From positions 1 to 64,000 of the forward strand of contig NZ_JACHCQ010000013.1 of NCBI RefSeq assembly GCF_014205835.1: 64,000 bases of DNA. The letters run 5' to 3'. A program made the position numbers and the translations under genes. Of the stretch, positions 53,128 through 62,309 are shown one piece after another. Position 1 is the first letter of the stretch. Every line of letters starts with the position of its first letter. The notes beneath the pieces are model-generated. The model did not search any database. It worked only from the letters and a program-made list of their open reading frames with translations, and was not told the origin of the DNA. The DNA comes from Pedobacter sp. AK013 (GTDB lineage: Bacteria; Bacteroidota; Bacteroidia; Sphingobacteriales; Sphingobacteriaceae).

Positions 53128-54135
53128 ATGTCTGTTAAGATAGGAAATATAGATTTAGGTGAGTTCCCGTTATTACTGGCTCCAATGGAAGATGTAAGCG
53201 ATCCGCCGTTCCGTTATGTGTGCAAAAAAAACGGGGCCGATATGATGTACACTGAATTTATTTCTTCGGAGGGTTTGATCCGCGATGCTGCAAAAAGCAT
53301 ACAAAAGCTTGATATTTTCGAATACGAAAGGCCAATTGGCATCCAGATTTTTGGTGGCGATATCGATCACATGCGCGAAGCCTCAGAAATTGCTTCTGCA
53401 GCAGGGCCCGACCTGGTTGACATTAATTATGGCTGTCCGGTTAAAAACGTAGTGTGTAAAGGTGCAGGCTCCAGCCTGTTACAGGATATCGATAAAATGG
53501 TAAAAATGACAGAAGCCGTAGTTAAAGCTTCACATTTGCCTGTTACCGTTAAAACCCGCCTTGGTTGGGATGATAATACCAAAAATGTTTACGAAGTGGC
53601 CGAGCGGCTTCAGGACGTAGGCATTCAGGCACTTACCATTCATGGCAGAACAAGAGCACAGTTATATAAAGGCGAGGCCGACTGGTCACTTATCCGGGAG
53701 ATTAAACGCAATCCACGCATTAAAATACCGATTTTTGGAAACGGTGATGTAGATAGCCCCGAAAAAGCAGCCAACTGGCGCATGGAATACGAGGTAGATG
53801 GCATTATGATCGGTCGTGCTGCCATTGGTTATCCCTGGATTTTCCGCGAAGTAAAACACTTTTTTAAAACGGGTGAACACCTTGCCGGACCAACTATTGA
53901 AGAACGTATTGAAGTTTGCCGTACACATTTAGATAAATCGCTTGAATGGAAAGGCCCTAAAACCGGAATTTTCGAAATGCGCCGCCATTATGCAAACTAT
54001 TTTAAAGGCCTGCCAGATTTTAAACCTTACCGTATGCGGTTGGTGGCCGAGCCAGATATTAACAACATTTACAGCATTTTAGAAGAAGTGGCAGAGAAAT
54101 TTGCCGACTATGATGCCACTAAAGTACTGGCTTGA
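53128..54135 (+). CDS. dusB: tRNA-dihydrouridine synthase
   Basis: FMN-dependent reduction of uridines in tRNA. LAPMEDVSDPPFR, the catalytic Cys in NYGCPVKNVVCKGAGSSLL, KTRLGWDD, HGRTRAQLYKG and NGDVDSPEKA are family motifs. The DusB subgroup is assigned by overall similarity. 335 aa. apaG follows 35 bp later. Confidence 0.95.
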   Translation: MSVKIGNIDLGEFPLLLAPMEDVSDPPFRYVCKKNGADMMYTEFISSEGLIRDAAKSIQKLDIFEYERPIGIQIFGGDIDHMREASEIASAAGPDLVDINYGCPVKNVVCKGAGSSLLQDIDKMVKMTEAVVKASHLPVTVKTRLGWDDNTKNVYEVAERLQDVGIQALTIHGRTRAQLYKGEADWSLIREIKRNPRIKIPIFGNGDVDSPEKAANWRMEYEVDGIMIGRAAIGYPWIFREVKHFFKTGEHLAGPTIEERIEVCRTHLDKSLEWKGPKTGIFEMRRHYANYFKGLPDFKPYRMRLVAEPDINNIYSILEEVAEKFADYDATKVLA

Positions 54136-54170
54136 TTTTTGAAAGCTTTTTTATACATTAGTAAATCATC

Positions 54171-54557
54171 ATGGTTACAGCTATTACAGACGGAGTTAAA
54201 GTTTCAGTAGAAACAGTATACCAGCCAGAATATTCAAATCCGGCCAACGAACATTATATGTTCGCTTATCGCGTAGAAATTTCTAATCTTTCTGATTATG
54301 CTGTGCAATTGATGCGCCGCCAATGGTTTATTTTCGATTCGAACAGTAGCAAAAGAGAGGTAGAAGGCGAGGGTGTGGTTGGTTTACAACCCATTATCCA
54401 GCCTGGCGAAACACATGTATATGTTTCTGGCTGTAATCTGAAAACCGATATGGGCAGCATGAAAGGTGCGTATTTAATGAAACGCGACATTGATGGATCT
54501 GAGTTCGAGGTTGATATTCCAGAGTTTCAGTTAATCGCGCCTTACAAACTGAATTAA
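54171..54557 (+). CDS. apaG: ApaG family protein
   Basis: 128-residue fibronectin-III-like fold; the older name links it to Co2+/Mg2+ efflux, but the molecular role is uncertain. FAYRVEISNLSDYAVQLMRRQWFIFDS, VEGEGVVGLQPIIQPGE and GSMKGAYLM are the conserved stretches. Follows dusB, probably in one transcript. Confidence 0.95.
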   Translation: MVTAITDGVKVSVETVYQPEYSNPANEHYMFAYRVEISNLSDYAVQLMRRQWFIFDSNSSKREVEGEGVVGLQPIIQPGETHVYVSGCNLKTDMGSMKGAYLMKRDIDGSEFEVDIPEFQLIAPYKLN

Positions 54558-54571
54558 TTCTTTGAAAAATC

Positions 54572-54608
54572 GTCATTTCGACTGAAGTGAAACGAAATGG
54601 AGAAATCT
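54572..54608. repeat. Palindromic intergenic repeat, family C (half)
   Basis: GTCATTTCGACTGAAGTGAA and GGAGAAATCT, the left half of elements seen at 57060-57191 and 59804-59885. Confidence 0.7.
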
Positions 54609-54686
54609 CTGAAGCAAATTAAGTCTATATGTGCCTCAACAATGCTGTAAACAGCAACCAATCTCTTTTATCTATTCTTTAGAAAA

Positions 54687-54797
54687 GCAATTGCAGCATT
54701 CCATTTTAGTGTTAGTCCTGCTTTTTGTTTCAAGTCCTCGCTGCGCTGTGGGCTTTTCACGTCAATCAGGTTTAAAAAGCAGTGACATTGCAATTAA
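54687..54797 (+). ncRNA. Structured intergenic element, copy 2
   Basis: Nested stems: AATTGCA (54689-54695)/TGCAATT (54789-54795), CTGCTTTTT (54718-54726)/AAAAAGCAG (54774-54782), and AAGTCC (54732-54737)/GGGCTT (54750-54755). The core 54716-54774 aligns with the elements at 13288-13360 and 54873-54917. Transcription is not shown. Confidence 0.5.
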
Positions 54798-54872
54798 AGG
54801 TTAACTCATCATATAGGTAAAATCCTTTTTCTGCACCCGGCAACCTCAAATAGTACAACTAACCTACCTATC

Positions 54873-54917
54873 TAAACCCGATAGGAGCGAACACGAAGTA
54901 AAGCGGATAGCGGGACT
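54873..54917 (-). ncRNA. Structured intergenic element, copy 3
   Basis: On the minus strand AGTCCCGCTATCCGCTT...CCTATCGGGTTTA. Closing stem CCCG/CGGG matches CCTG/CAGG of copy 2 by a compensating change. It lacks the inner AAGTCC stem. Confidence 0.45.
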
Positions 54918-54999
54918 GCATCAAACCGAAAAGCTTCCAAACCTGCTTTCCAAAAAAGAGAAAATAATTATTCTATTTTCCAAACCGATACAAACCAAA

Positions 55000-55022
55000 A
55001 ACGGCCAGGATTAACCCGGCCG
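55000..55022 (-). terminator. Intrinsic terminator after the zinc metallopeptidase gene
   Basis: CGGCC/GGCCG stem on the minus strand extended by inner GG/CC pairs, followed by five T residues. Other bases of the 54558-55051 gap hold no gene that I can support. Confidence 0.8.
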
Positions 55023-55051
55023 CTCTGTGTTTTTCATATTTAGATATCTCT

Positions 55052-55747
55052 TTAATCTCTGCTTCTTCCAAAAAGCATTGATGCATAATACAATAAGTTG
55101 GCTAATGCACCAACAGCTGCTACCACATAAGTCATGGCTGCCCACCAAAGTGCATCTTTAGCCTGTGCATTTTCTTCTTGCGTTTGCATTACACCATTAT
55201 TGTTTTTTAGCCAGGCCAATGCGCGGTTACTGGCATCAAATTCGACTGGTAGGGTAATGATACTAAATATGGTTACCAGTGCTAAACCTACCACACCAAT
55301 TGCCAAAACAATTGGATTTCCGGTAAAGCCTATTAACAATACACCAATTAATAATACCCATTGTAAAAGATTAGATGATATACTTACCACCGGAACCATG
55401 CTGCTTCTTAACTGTAACCAGTTATACGATTTCGCCTGTTGCACGGCATGGCCACATTCGTGTGCCGCTACGGCTGCTGCTGCTACGCTTCGGCTATAAT
55501 ATACATCTGTACTTAAATTAACGGTTTTATCTGATGGATTGTAATGATCTGTTAGTTGTCCTTCGGTACTCATCACCTTCACGTCGTATATCCCATTATC
55601 ATGTAGCATTCTTTCTGCCACCTCTTTGCCCGATAAACCTGAGCTAAGTTGCATTTCGGCATACTTAGAAAATTTATTTCTAAACCGCCATTGTACAAAC
55701 ATGCTCAGCAGTAATACCGGGATGATTAATATTAAATAAACTCCCAT
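55052..55747 (-). CDS. Membrane zinc metallopeptidase (YugP-like)
   Basis: 231 residues with an N-terminal membrane helix, the zinc motif HECGH (His96, Glu97, His100) and two or three C-terminal helices. Matches the neutral zinc metallopeptidase / YugP family; the role is unknown, perhaps membrane protein quality control. The start at 55747 (MGVYLILIIP) is preferred to the upstream extension to 55795. Divergent from the FAD oxidoreductase. Confidence 0.9.
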   Translation of the reverse strand: MGVYLILIIPVLLLSMFVQWRFRNKFSKYAEMQLSSGLSGKEVAERMLHDNGIYDVKVMSTEGQLTDHYNPSDKTVNLSTDVYYSRSVAAAAVAAHECGHAVQQAKSYNWLQLRSSMVPVVSISSNLLQWVLLIGVLLIGFTGNPIVLAIGVVGLALVTIFSIITLPVEFDASNRALAWLKNNNGVMQTQEENAQAKDALWWAAMTYVVAAVGALANLLYYASMLFGRSRD

Positions 55748-55830
55748 TTTCTTCTGTATGTTTTTCGTGTAACACATATCAAAAAGCGTTCCCATATTAT
55801 TTGACTGTTAAAAAATGCTACATTTATACT

Positions 55831-56967
55831 ATGCCAACAGCGTTTTCATATTGGGAGAAGGAGTCGTTTTTTACTTACGATATCATTATTATCGGCAGTG
55901 GAATTGTGGGTTTAAATGCTGCCATCCGGCTTATAAAAACTGCTCCGGCTTTAAAAATTGCCATACTCGAAAGGGGCTTTTTACCAACAGGTGCCAGCAC
56001 CAAAAATGCGGGTTTTGCATGCTTCGGAAGCATTTCTGAACTCATTGAGCAAGAAGAATGTGCCGGCTTGGATGGTCTGGCACTAATTATAGAAAAGCGC
56101 TGGAAGGGCCTACTTAAACTACGCAATTTATTAAGCGATAAAACCATTGATTACCAATGTTTAGGCGGGTACGAATTATTTAAAAATGATGAGGTTTTTC
56201 TGGCCGACACATGTGTATCCAAAATTGAACATTATAACCGTCTCATTAACGATATTGTTGGTGCCAATGCTTTTGCCCTTGCCAATAATAAAATTAGTTT
56301 ATTTGGCTTTGAAGGTATCGGCACATTAATCGAAAACCGCTACGAAGCACAGATTGACAGTGGTAAAATGATGTTTGCTTTAATTCAATATGCGCAAAAA
56401 CTCGGCATTAGTATATTTAATAATTGTGCGGTAGATCAGATCCGGGAAGAAAACAGGGGTACACAACTGGTAACCAAAAACGGACACTTTTTTTGTAAAC
56501 AGTTAATTGTAACCACCAATGCTTTTGTAAAAGATTTATTCCCAGCTATTGACGTTAGTCCCGGCCGTGGTCAGGTTTTAATCACCAAACCCATTAAAGA
56601 ACTAAAAATAGCAGGTACTTTCCATTACAATAAAGGTTATTATTACTTTAGAAATATAAATAACAGAGTTTTATTAGGTGGTGGCAGAAATATCGATTTT
56701 AAAGCCGAAGAAACCACCAAATTTGGCCAAACAGAGGCCGTTCAGCTAGCGTTAGAAGATTTATTAAAAAACGTAATCCTCCCTAAAGTAAATTATGAAA
56801 TCGATTACCGCTGGAGCGGCATTATGGCTTTTGGAAAAAATCTGGAACCACTTATAGAAGAGATTAAGCCAAATATTTTTTGCGCCACCAGGTGTAACGG
56901 CATGGGTATAGCAATTGGTGCACAAACAGGAGAAGATGTGGCGAATCTGCTGCTGAAAAGCTTATAG
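55831..56967 (+). CDS. FAD-dependent oxidoreductase (DAO family)
   Basis: Flavoprotein of the D-amino-acid-oxidase/glycine-oxidase superfamily. N-terminal dinucleotide site IIIIGSGIVGLNAAIRL, then STKNAGFACFGS, and a C-terminal GMGIAIGAQTGEDVA that closes the FAD site. No signal peptide. The substrate is unknown. The frame opens at a TTG (55801); the ATG at 55831 gives 378 aa and is preferred. Confidence 0.88.
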   Translation: MPTAFSYWEKESFFTYDIIIIGSGIVGLNAAIRLIKTAPALKIAILERGFLPTGASTKNAGFACFGSISELIEQEECAGLDGLALIIEKRWKGLLKLRNLLSDKTIDYQCLGGYELFKNDEVFLADTCVSKIEHYNRLINDIVGANAFALANNKISLFGFEGIGTLIENRYEAQIDSGKMMFALIQYAQKLGISIFNNCAVDQIREENRGTQLVTKNGHFFCKQLIVTTNAFVKDLFPAIDVSPGRGQVLITKPIKELKIAGTFHYNKGYYYFRNINNRVLLGGGRNIDFKAEETTKFGQTEAVQLALEDLLKNVILPKVNYEIDYRWSGIMAFGKNLEPLIEEIKPNIFCATRCNGMGIAIGAQTGEDVANLLLKSL

Positions 56968-57059
56968 TTTTTTTACCACAAAGAACACAGAGAAAAAACA
57001 ACCACGCACGTTGAGTTCACTGAGTTGGTTTTAATTTAAAAGATCCTTCTAACGGTTAC

Positions 57060-57191
57060 GTCATCTCGACTGAAGCACAGTCCCGACGTTAAGTCGGGAG
57101 AGAGATCTGTAAAATAGATTTAGCTTCGCTGAGCACTTCGTGGTTCTCGACTTCGTTGCACCCGATAGCTATCGGGTTCGCTCGAAATGAC
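57060..57191. repeat. Palindromic intergenic repeat, family C, with nested palindromes
   Basis: Begins GTCATCTCGACTGAAG and ends CTCGAAATGAC. It contains CCCGACGTTAAGTCGGG (57082-57098) and the perfect palindrome CCCGATAGCTATCGGG (57161-57176), as if small palindromes were inserted in the arms. Confidence 0.8.
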
Positions 57192-57215
57192 GATTTGTGG
57201 AATAACTCCTATCAG

Positions 57216-58055
57216 TTATTTAAACACAATCGTCTTATTCCCACTCACAAAAACGCGGTCTTCGAAAATAAGCTCCAGGGCTTCTAACAATACTTTTTTC
57301 TCTATTTCTTTGCCTGCCCGAACCATTTCCTTCACGCCAAAATTATGATCAATATGATTAGTATGCTGCGTAATAATCGGGCCTTCATCCAGGTTATCAG
57401 TAACAAAATGGGCAGTAGCACCAATAATTTTCACCCCACGTTCAAAAGCCTGGCGATAGGGGTTGGCACCTATAAAGGCCGGTAAAAAGGAATGATGGAT
57501 ATTAATAATTTTTCCTGCATAATCTTTTACAAAATCAGCAGAGAGGATTCGCATAAATTTAGCCAAAACTAAATAATCTACCTCAAACCGGTTTATAATC
57601 GCTTTAACTTCAGCCTCAAATTCACTTTTATCCTTATTGGTATGATCAACGTAAAAATAAGGAATACCCAATTTTTCGGTAAAATCTCTCAGGCTTTCAT
57701 AGTTGCCTATTACACATTGTACATTGGCCCCTAAGGTTTTAAATTGGTTTTTGATCAGTATTTCTGCCAGGCAATGGTACTCCTTGGTCACCAAAACAGC
57801 AATCTGTTTTTCCTGTTGGGTAATTAAATTTACCGCTGCTGCATTTGGCAGGTTTTCTAAAAGTTTTTCCTTTAATTTTTCAGCATCCCCCAGATTTCCG
57901 GTACAGGCAATACGGGTAAAAAACGATTTATTCGCTTCGTCTACAAACTCGCGCATGGCAACAATATTCAATTGATGTGCAGCCAGTACACGGGTAATAT
58001 TTGTAACTAAACCAACTTGATCGGGACAGGATATGAGGACTGTTAATGCGTTCAT
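57216..58055 (-). CDS. purU: Formyltetrahydrofolate deformylase
   Basis: Hydrolyses 10-formyltetrahydrofolate, supplying formate and free tetrahydrofolate. An N-terminal ACT domain (1-80) starts LISCPDQVGLVTNIT, and the C-terminal formyltransferase-type domain has INIHHSFLPAFIGANPYRQA and DNLDEGPII, which hold the catalytic Asn/His/Asp. 279 aa is normal. Confidence 0.95.
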   Translation of the reverse strand: MNALTVLISCPDQVGLVTNITRVLAAHQLNIVAMREFVDEANKSFFTRIACTGNLGDAEKLKEKLLENLPNAAAVNLITQQEKQIAVLVTKEYHCLAEILIKNQFKTLGANVQCVIGNYESLRDFTEKLGIPYFYVDHTNKDKSEFEAEVKAIINRFEVDYLVLAKFMRILSADFVKDYAGKIINIHHSFLPAFIGANPYRQAFERGVKIIGATAHFVTDNLDEGPIITQHTNHIDHNFGVKEMVRAGKEIEKKVLLEALELIFEDRVFVSGNKTIVFK

Positions 58056-58173
58056 TTATAAAATACTAATGCCCAATTATAAAAATTTTTTTCCGTTATT
58101 TTCTGTTCATAATAACTAAAATTTTTTGGTATATCTATTTTAAATCTTCATTTTTGCTAAAATTTTTATCATT

Positions 58174-59550
58174 ATGGAGATTGTGGGTATTGCTTTACTA
58201 ATCGTTATTTTAATAGTCCTGGTTATTTTATTATTGAAGAAACCGCAGGCTGCTCTTTCTATTATCTCGGTAGAAGACTTCGAAAGAGCAAAAAGTGAAA
58301 ATGAATCATTAAAAATCAGCCTGGCCAAAGCTGATGAACGTGTTTCTAATTTATCTGCCGAAAAAGAGCACATTACCACCTTACTTAAACAAGAGCAGCA
58401 ACGCCTAATTGATGAATTACAGACGGAGCGCGACCAGCTTGCTGATGCCAACAGAGCGTTGGAAAGTACCAGGTCTTTTTACCTGGCCGAAAAAGAAAAA
58501 CTTGCTGAACAAAAGCTAAGTTTTGAGCAGTCGCAAGAAAAATTAAACAAAGACTTTGAGTTAATTGCCAATAAAATACTGGAAGAAAAATCGAGCAGAT
58601 TTATTGAACAGAACCGGACTAATCTGGATATCATCTTAAATCCTTTGAAAGAAAATATTAAAGCTTTTGAAGATAAAGTAGAAAAGGTTTACAAAGCCGA
58701 ATCAGATGAAAGAAATACATTGAAAGGTGTAATTTCGCTATTAATGGATCAAAGTAAACAGATTCAGGAAGATGCCAACAATTTAACCAAAGCTTTAAAA
58801 GGCGATAGCAAAAAGCAGGGAAATTGGGGGGAAGTGATTTTGGAAAAGGTTTTGGAACGCTCGGGTTTAGTGCGCGATCAGGAATACCGCATTCAAGCCT
58901 CGCATATATCCGCCGAAGGCGGTCGGTACCAGCCCGATGTGGTAATTGACCTACCAGATAATAAACATCTTGTGGTCGACGCTAAAGTATCGTTGGTTGC
59001 TTATGAGCGTTCGGTATCTGCAGAAACGGATGAAGAGCGTGAAGGCTACGTAAAACAGCATCTCGCCTCAATCAAGAATCACATATTAGAGCTCTCTTCT
59101 AAAAACTACCAGGATTTATATAAAATAAATTCTCCTGACTTTGTTTTATTGTTTGTTCCGATCGAATCTTCTTTCAGTATTGCCGTACAAAAAGATGCCG
59201 AACTTTTCAATTTTGCATGGGATAGAAGAGTAGTAATTGTGAGTCCTTCAACCTTACTAGCTACCTTGCGTACCATTGCCAGCATGTGGAAACAGGAACG
59301 CCAAAACCGGAATGTAATGGAAATTGCCCGTTTAAGTGGAAGCATGTACGATAAGTTTGTAGGTTTTGTTGCTGACATGGAAAACATTGGTAAACACATC
59401 AAAAACGGACAGGATGCTTACGATAAAGCCATAAATAAACTATCAGTCGGCACGGGAAATTTAACCAACACTTCAGAAAAGATTAAAAAACTGGGTGCAA
59501 AAACCACCAAACAGATTGATATAAAATATTTGGATGCCAATGAGGATTAG
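58174..59550 (+). CDS. rmuC: DNA recombination protein RmuC
   Basis: One N-terminal membrane helix (about 3-22), a coiled coil (about 30-130) and the RmuC nuclease-like domain (about 150-430) with GNWGEVILEKVLERSGL, PDVVIDLPDNKHLVVDAKVSL and FVPIESSFSIAV. The E. coli protein limits inversions at short inverted repeats, which is worth noting in a genome with many palindromes. 458 aa. Confidence 0.95.
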   Translation: MEIVGIALLIVILIVLVILLLKKPQAALSIISVEDFERAKSENESLKISLAKADERVSNLSAEKEHITTLLKQEQQRLIDELQTERDQLADANRALESTRSFYLAEKEKLAEQKLSFEQSQEKLNKDFELIANKILEEKSSRFIEQNRTNLDIILNPLKENIKAFEDKVEKVYKAESDERNTLKGVISLLMDQSKQIQEDANNLTKALKGDSKKQGNWGEVILEKVLERSGLVRDQEYRIQASHISAEGGRYQPDVVIDLPDNKHLVVDAKVSLVAYERSVSAETDEEREGYVKQHLASIKNHILELSSKNYQDLYKINSPDFVLLFVPIESSFSIAVQKDAELFNFAWDRRVVIVSPSTLLATLRTIASMWKQERQNRNVMEIARLSGSMYDKFVGFVADMENIGKHIKNGQDAYDKAINKLSVGTGNLTNTSEKIKKLGAKTTKQIDIKYLDANED

Positions 59551-59746
59551 TGTTTAAAGAGGTTTTTAAAATTTTGAAGTGAAGCCCCCGATTTTTAGAA
59601 AAGGTATTACTTAAAAAGTGATTGCAAAAACTTGTAAAGTTAGTGATTTTTTGTGAGACCCTTTGAACGATTTTTTATTTCTCAGTGAATACAGTAGTTG
59701 TTTTGATTGTTGGTAGCTACTAATATAGCCGACTAAAAATAAAAAA

Positions 59747-59789
59747 GTCGATCTTGCTAGAATACTTCATTTTTCTTAGCAAGGTCGAC
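59747..59789 (+). terminator. Possible terminator downstream of rmuC
   Basis: GTCGATCTTGCT/AGCAAGGTCGAC, 12-bp stem with one G-T pair and a 19-nt loop. No strong T-run, so termination is uncertain. The rest of 59551-59894 holds only the family C repeat. Confidence 0.4.
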
Positions 59790-59803
59790 TGCAAAGTAAA
59801 ATC

Positions 59804-59885
59804 GTCATCTCGACTGAAACGCAGTGGAATGGAGAGATCTGCCTACAAAGATTTCTCGACTACGTTGCACTTCGCTCGAAATGAC
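59804..59885. repeat. Palindromic intergenic repeat, family C
   Basis: GTCATCTCGACTGAAACGCA at the left end and ACTTCGCTCGAAATGAC at the right, with GGAGAGATCT and AGATTTCTCGACTACGTTGC between. Lies just beyond the thiL stop. Confidence 0.85.
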
Positions 59886-59894
59886 GACCTATTT

Positions 59895-60935
59895 TTATTT
59901 CTTAAAAGCATTCCAGCCCTGGGCTTTCAGCTCGTGTACTTTTTCTGATTTTGAAACCATTTTACAGCCCGAGTTTTTATCAGTAACATGGCCGATCACT
60001 GTGATATCTACATCATGTTTCAGTTTTTTATAATCTTCCTGGCTAATGGTAAACAATAACTCATAATCTTCTCCACCACTCAAAGCACAAACCGTTGGAT
60101 CTAAACCTAATTCACGGGCGGTTTCATAAGTCATTGGATCTAAAGGTATTTTCTCTTCATAAATGGTTATTCCTTTATCAGATTGTTCTGCCAAATGCAA
60201 AATTTCGGAAGCTAAACCATCCGAAACATCAATCATAGAAGTTGGTTTAATATTCATTTCATCTAAAAGCGCAACAATATCCATCCTTGCTTCTGGTTTC
60301 AATTGCCTTTCAATGATATAATCCTTACCTTCTAAATCTGGTTGGATCTGTGGGTTTTCCAGATAAATTAATTTCTCTCTTTCCAAAATCTGCAGGCCTA
60401 AATAAGCACCACCCAAATCGCCCGAAACACATAATAAATCATGTTCTTGAGCACCATTTCTGTACACTACTTTATCGGCATCGGCATAACCAATACTGGT
60501 AATACTAATCACCAAACCCTGCTTGCTTGATGAAGTATCTCCACCAATTAAATCGATGTTGTATTTGTTGCAGGCCAGTTCAATTCCTTTATAAATTTCT
60601 TCAACAGCTTCTAAAGGGAATTTGCTCGACAAACCCAGCGAAACTGTAATCTGACTTGCTTTCCCGTTCATGGCATAAATGTCACTCAAATTTACCTGAA
60701 CAGCTTTGTAACCTAGGTGCATTAAAGGCACATAAGCCAAATCAAAGTGAATCCCTTCCAACAATAAATCGGTCGAAATTAAGATCTGCTTTCCTTTAGC
60801 ATCTAAAACAGCAGCATCATCGCCAACACCTTTTACCGAATAATCGTTTTTAATTTTAAAATTAGTAGTGAGGTGTTTAATCAACCCAAATTCACCTAAT
60901 TCATTAATATCTGTACGCTCTTTATTTTCAAACAT
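59895..60935 (-). CDS. thiL: Thiamine-monophosphate kinase
   Basis: Makes thiamine diphosphate by the last phosphorylation. Features: ELGEFGLI, GVGDDAAVLD (metal/ATP), LINLSD-type VQVNLSDIYAMNG, GGDTSSSKQGLVISIT and CALSGGEDYELLFTI. The ATG at 60935 (MFENKERTD) is used; the frame opens 6 bp earlier at TTG. 346 aa. Confidence 0.95.
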   Translation of the reverse strand: MFENKERTDINELGEFGLIKHLTTNFKIKNDYSVKGVGDDAAVLDAKGKQILISTDLLLEGIHFDLAYVPLMHLGYKAVQVNLSDIYAMNGKASQITVSLGLSSKFPLEAVEEIYKGIELACNKYNIDLIGGDTSSSKQGLVISITSIGYADADKVVYRNGAQEHDLLCVSGDLGGAYLGLQILEREKLIYLENPQIQPDLEGKDYIIERQLKPEARMDIVALLDEMNIKPTSMIDVSDGLASEILHLAEQSDKGITIYEEKIPLDPMTYETARELGLDPTVCALSGGEDYELLFTISQEDYKKLKHDVDITVIGHVTDKNSGCKMVSKSEKVHELKAQGWNAFKK

Positions 60936-60985
60936 ATGCAATAGTTAGGGGCGAAGCCCCAGATTTTTATTTTTTAAAATCAACT

Positions 60986-61067
60986 GTCATTCTGAGCATA
61001 GCGAAGAATCTTTAACTACACCAGCTGGTATTTCATAGCTAACAGATCCTTCCTGCGTCAGGATGAC
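60986..61067. repeat. Palindromic intergenic repeat, family B, overlapping a gene end
   Basis: GTCATTCTGAGCATAGCGAA on the left, CCTTCCTGCGTCAGGATGAC on the right. The right end supplies the last codons and TGA stop of the symporter gene. Confidence 0.8.
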
Positions 61068-62296
61068 AAATTATTATTCTCCATCCAATTTTTACCTTCC
61101 GTAAACCTGGCAATTAACATGGCCGCTACATTATCGCCAGTTGCATTTAACAAAGTAGCCATCGGATCAACCAAAGTTCCTATAATCATAGCTGGCGGTA
61201 GCGCTTCAGGTGGCAATTGGTAAGCCGAAATCATTAATAACTCGCCAATATAACCTCCATTTGGTATTCCTCCCTCCACTATACTCACTAAAATAGTAAT
61301 GCCTAAGGCCAAAATAATGGTATCAACATGTACTAAATCCTTTCCAAAAATGGCAAAAACAACCGCAATTTTAACAATAGAACTGATACTCGAACCATCC
61401 TTATGCAAGGTTGAACCTAATGGAATGGTCACGTTGGTAATGTAATCGGGTACGCCCATTTTTCGCGCGCCATCTAAATTTGCAGGAATGGTGGCAATAC
61501 TGCTACAGGTTCCGATTGAAGTTAAAGACGGCACAATGTTATTTTTCCAAAATACTTTTATTGCTTTAAACCCACCTGCAACAAAAGCATATAAGGTAAA
61601 AAAAACGATAAAATAAAATGCGCCTACACCGTAGTACAAACCTAAAGCTTTTGCATAGGTTCCGAAAAGCTGTGGACCGAAAACCCCAACCTGATAGGCA
61701 AAATATGCACCTAAACCAATCGGTCCTAGTTTCATAATCAAAATGATGAGTTTTTTCATCACTTCATTACCCGAAACCAAGAAGTTCTTGAATCCATCGC
61801 CTTCTTTACCAGCATATAGCGTAGAAAAACCAACCAGTACCGAAAAAATAATTAGTGCAAGCATGTTTTTTCTGCTCCCGATCTCGAAAAATTCTCCAAC
61901 GGTTAAAAGTTGGGTCATTTGTTCGCCAAACGACTGTATTTTTTCAGGTTCAGTTGGTAAAGGCGCATTTCCTAATTGCTGATGAATCGGAAAAACCCAT
62001 GTAGCTACCAAGGTTAAAACCGCAGAAATGAGTATGGTAGAAAGAAAAACCAAAACCATAATGGTTAATAATCTTCCTAACTTTTTGGTTCTGTCTATAT
62101 TCGCAATTGCTGATGAAACCGCAAAAAATACCAATGGAATAACTGCAGTAAACAACAGGTTTAAAAATATATCTCCTAACGGCTTTATACTTTCAACGTT
62201 TTTCCCAAAAATTAAGCCTACAATACTTCCAACAGTTATTCCTGCCAAAAGCCATAATAAGCCCGAGTAATTTTTAAGAATGTTGTTTTTTTTCAT
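61058..62296 (-). CDS. Dicarboxylate/amino acid:cation symporter (DAACS family)
   Basis: Secondary transporter with about eight membrane helices and two re-entrant loops. TSIGTCSSIATIPANLDGA is the serine-rich loop, and TLVDPMATLLNATGDNVAAMLIAR holds the NATGD substrate/cation site. It would import glutamate, aspartate or C4-dicarboxylates with Na+ or H+; the exact substrate is not clear. 412 aa. The final residues (LSS) and stop are encoded by a repeat. nadA lies upstream on the same strand. Confidence 0.93.
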   Translation of the reverse strand: MKKNNILKNYSGLLWLLAGITVGSIVGLIFGKNVESIKPLGDIFLNLLFTAVIPLVFFAVSSAIANIDRTKKLGRLLTIMVLVFLSTILISAVLTLVATWVFPIHQQLGNAPLPTEPEKIQSFGEQMTQLLTVGEFFEIGSRKNMLALIIFSVLVGFSTLYAGKEGDGFKNFLVSGNEVMKKLIILIMKLGPIGLGAYFAYQVGVFGPQLFGTYAKALGLYYGVGAFYFIVFFTLYAFVAGGFKAIKVFWKNNIVPSLTSIGTCSSIATIPANLDGARKMGVPDYITNVTIPLGSTLHKDGSSISSIVKIAVVFAIFGKDLVHVDTIILALGITILVSIVEGGIPNGGYIGELLMISAYQLPPEALPPAMIIGTLVDPMATLLNATGDNVAAMLIARFTEGKNWMENNNLSS

Positions 62297-62309
62297 AAAT
62301 ATTTAAATA

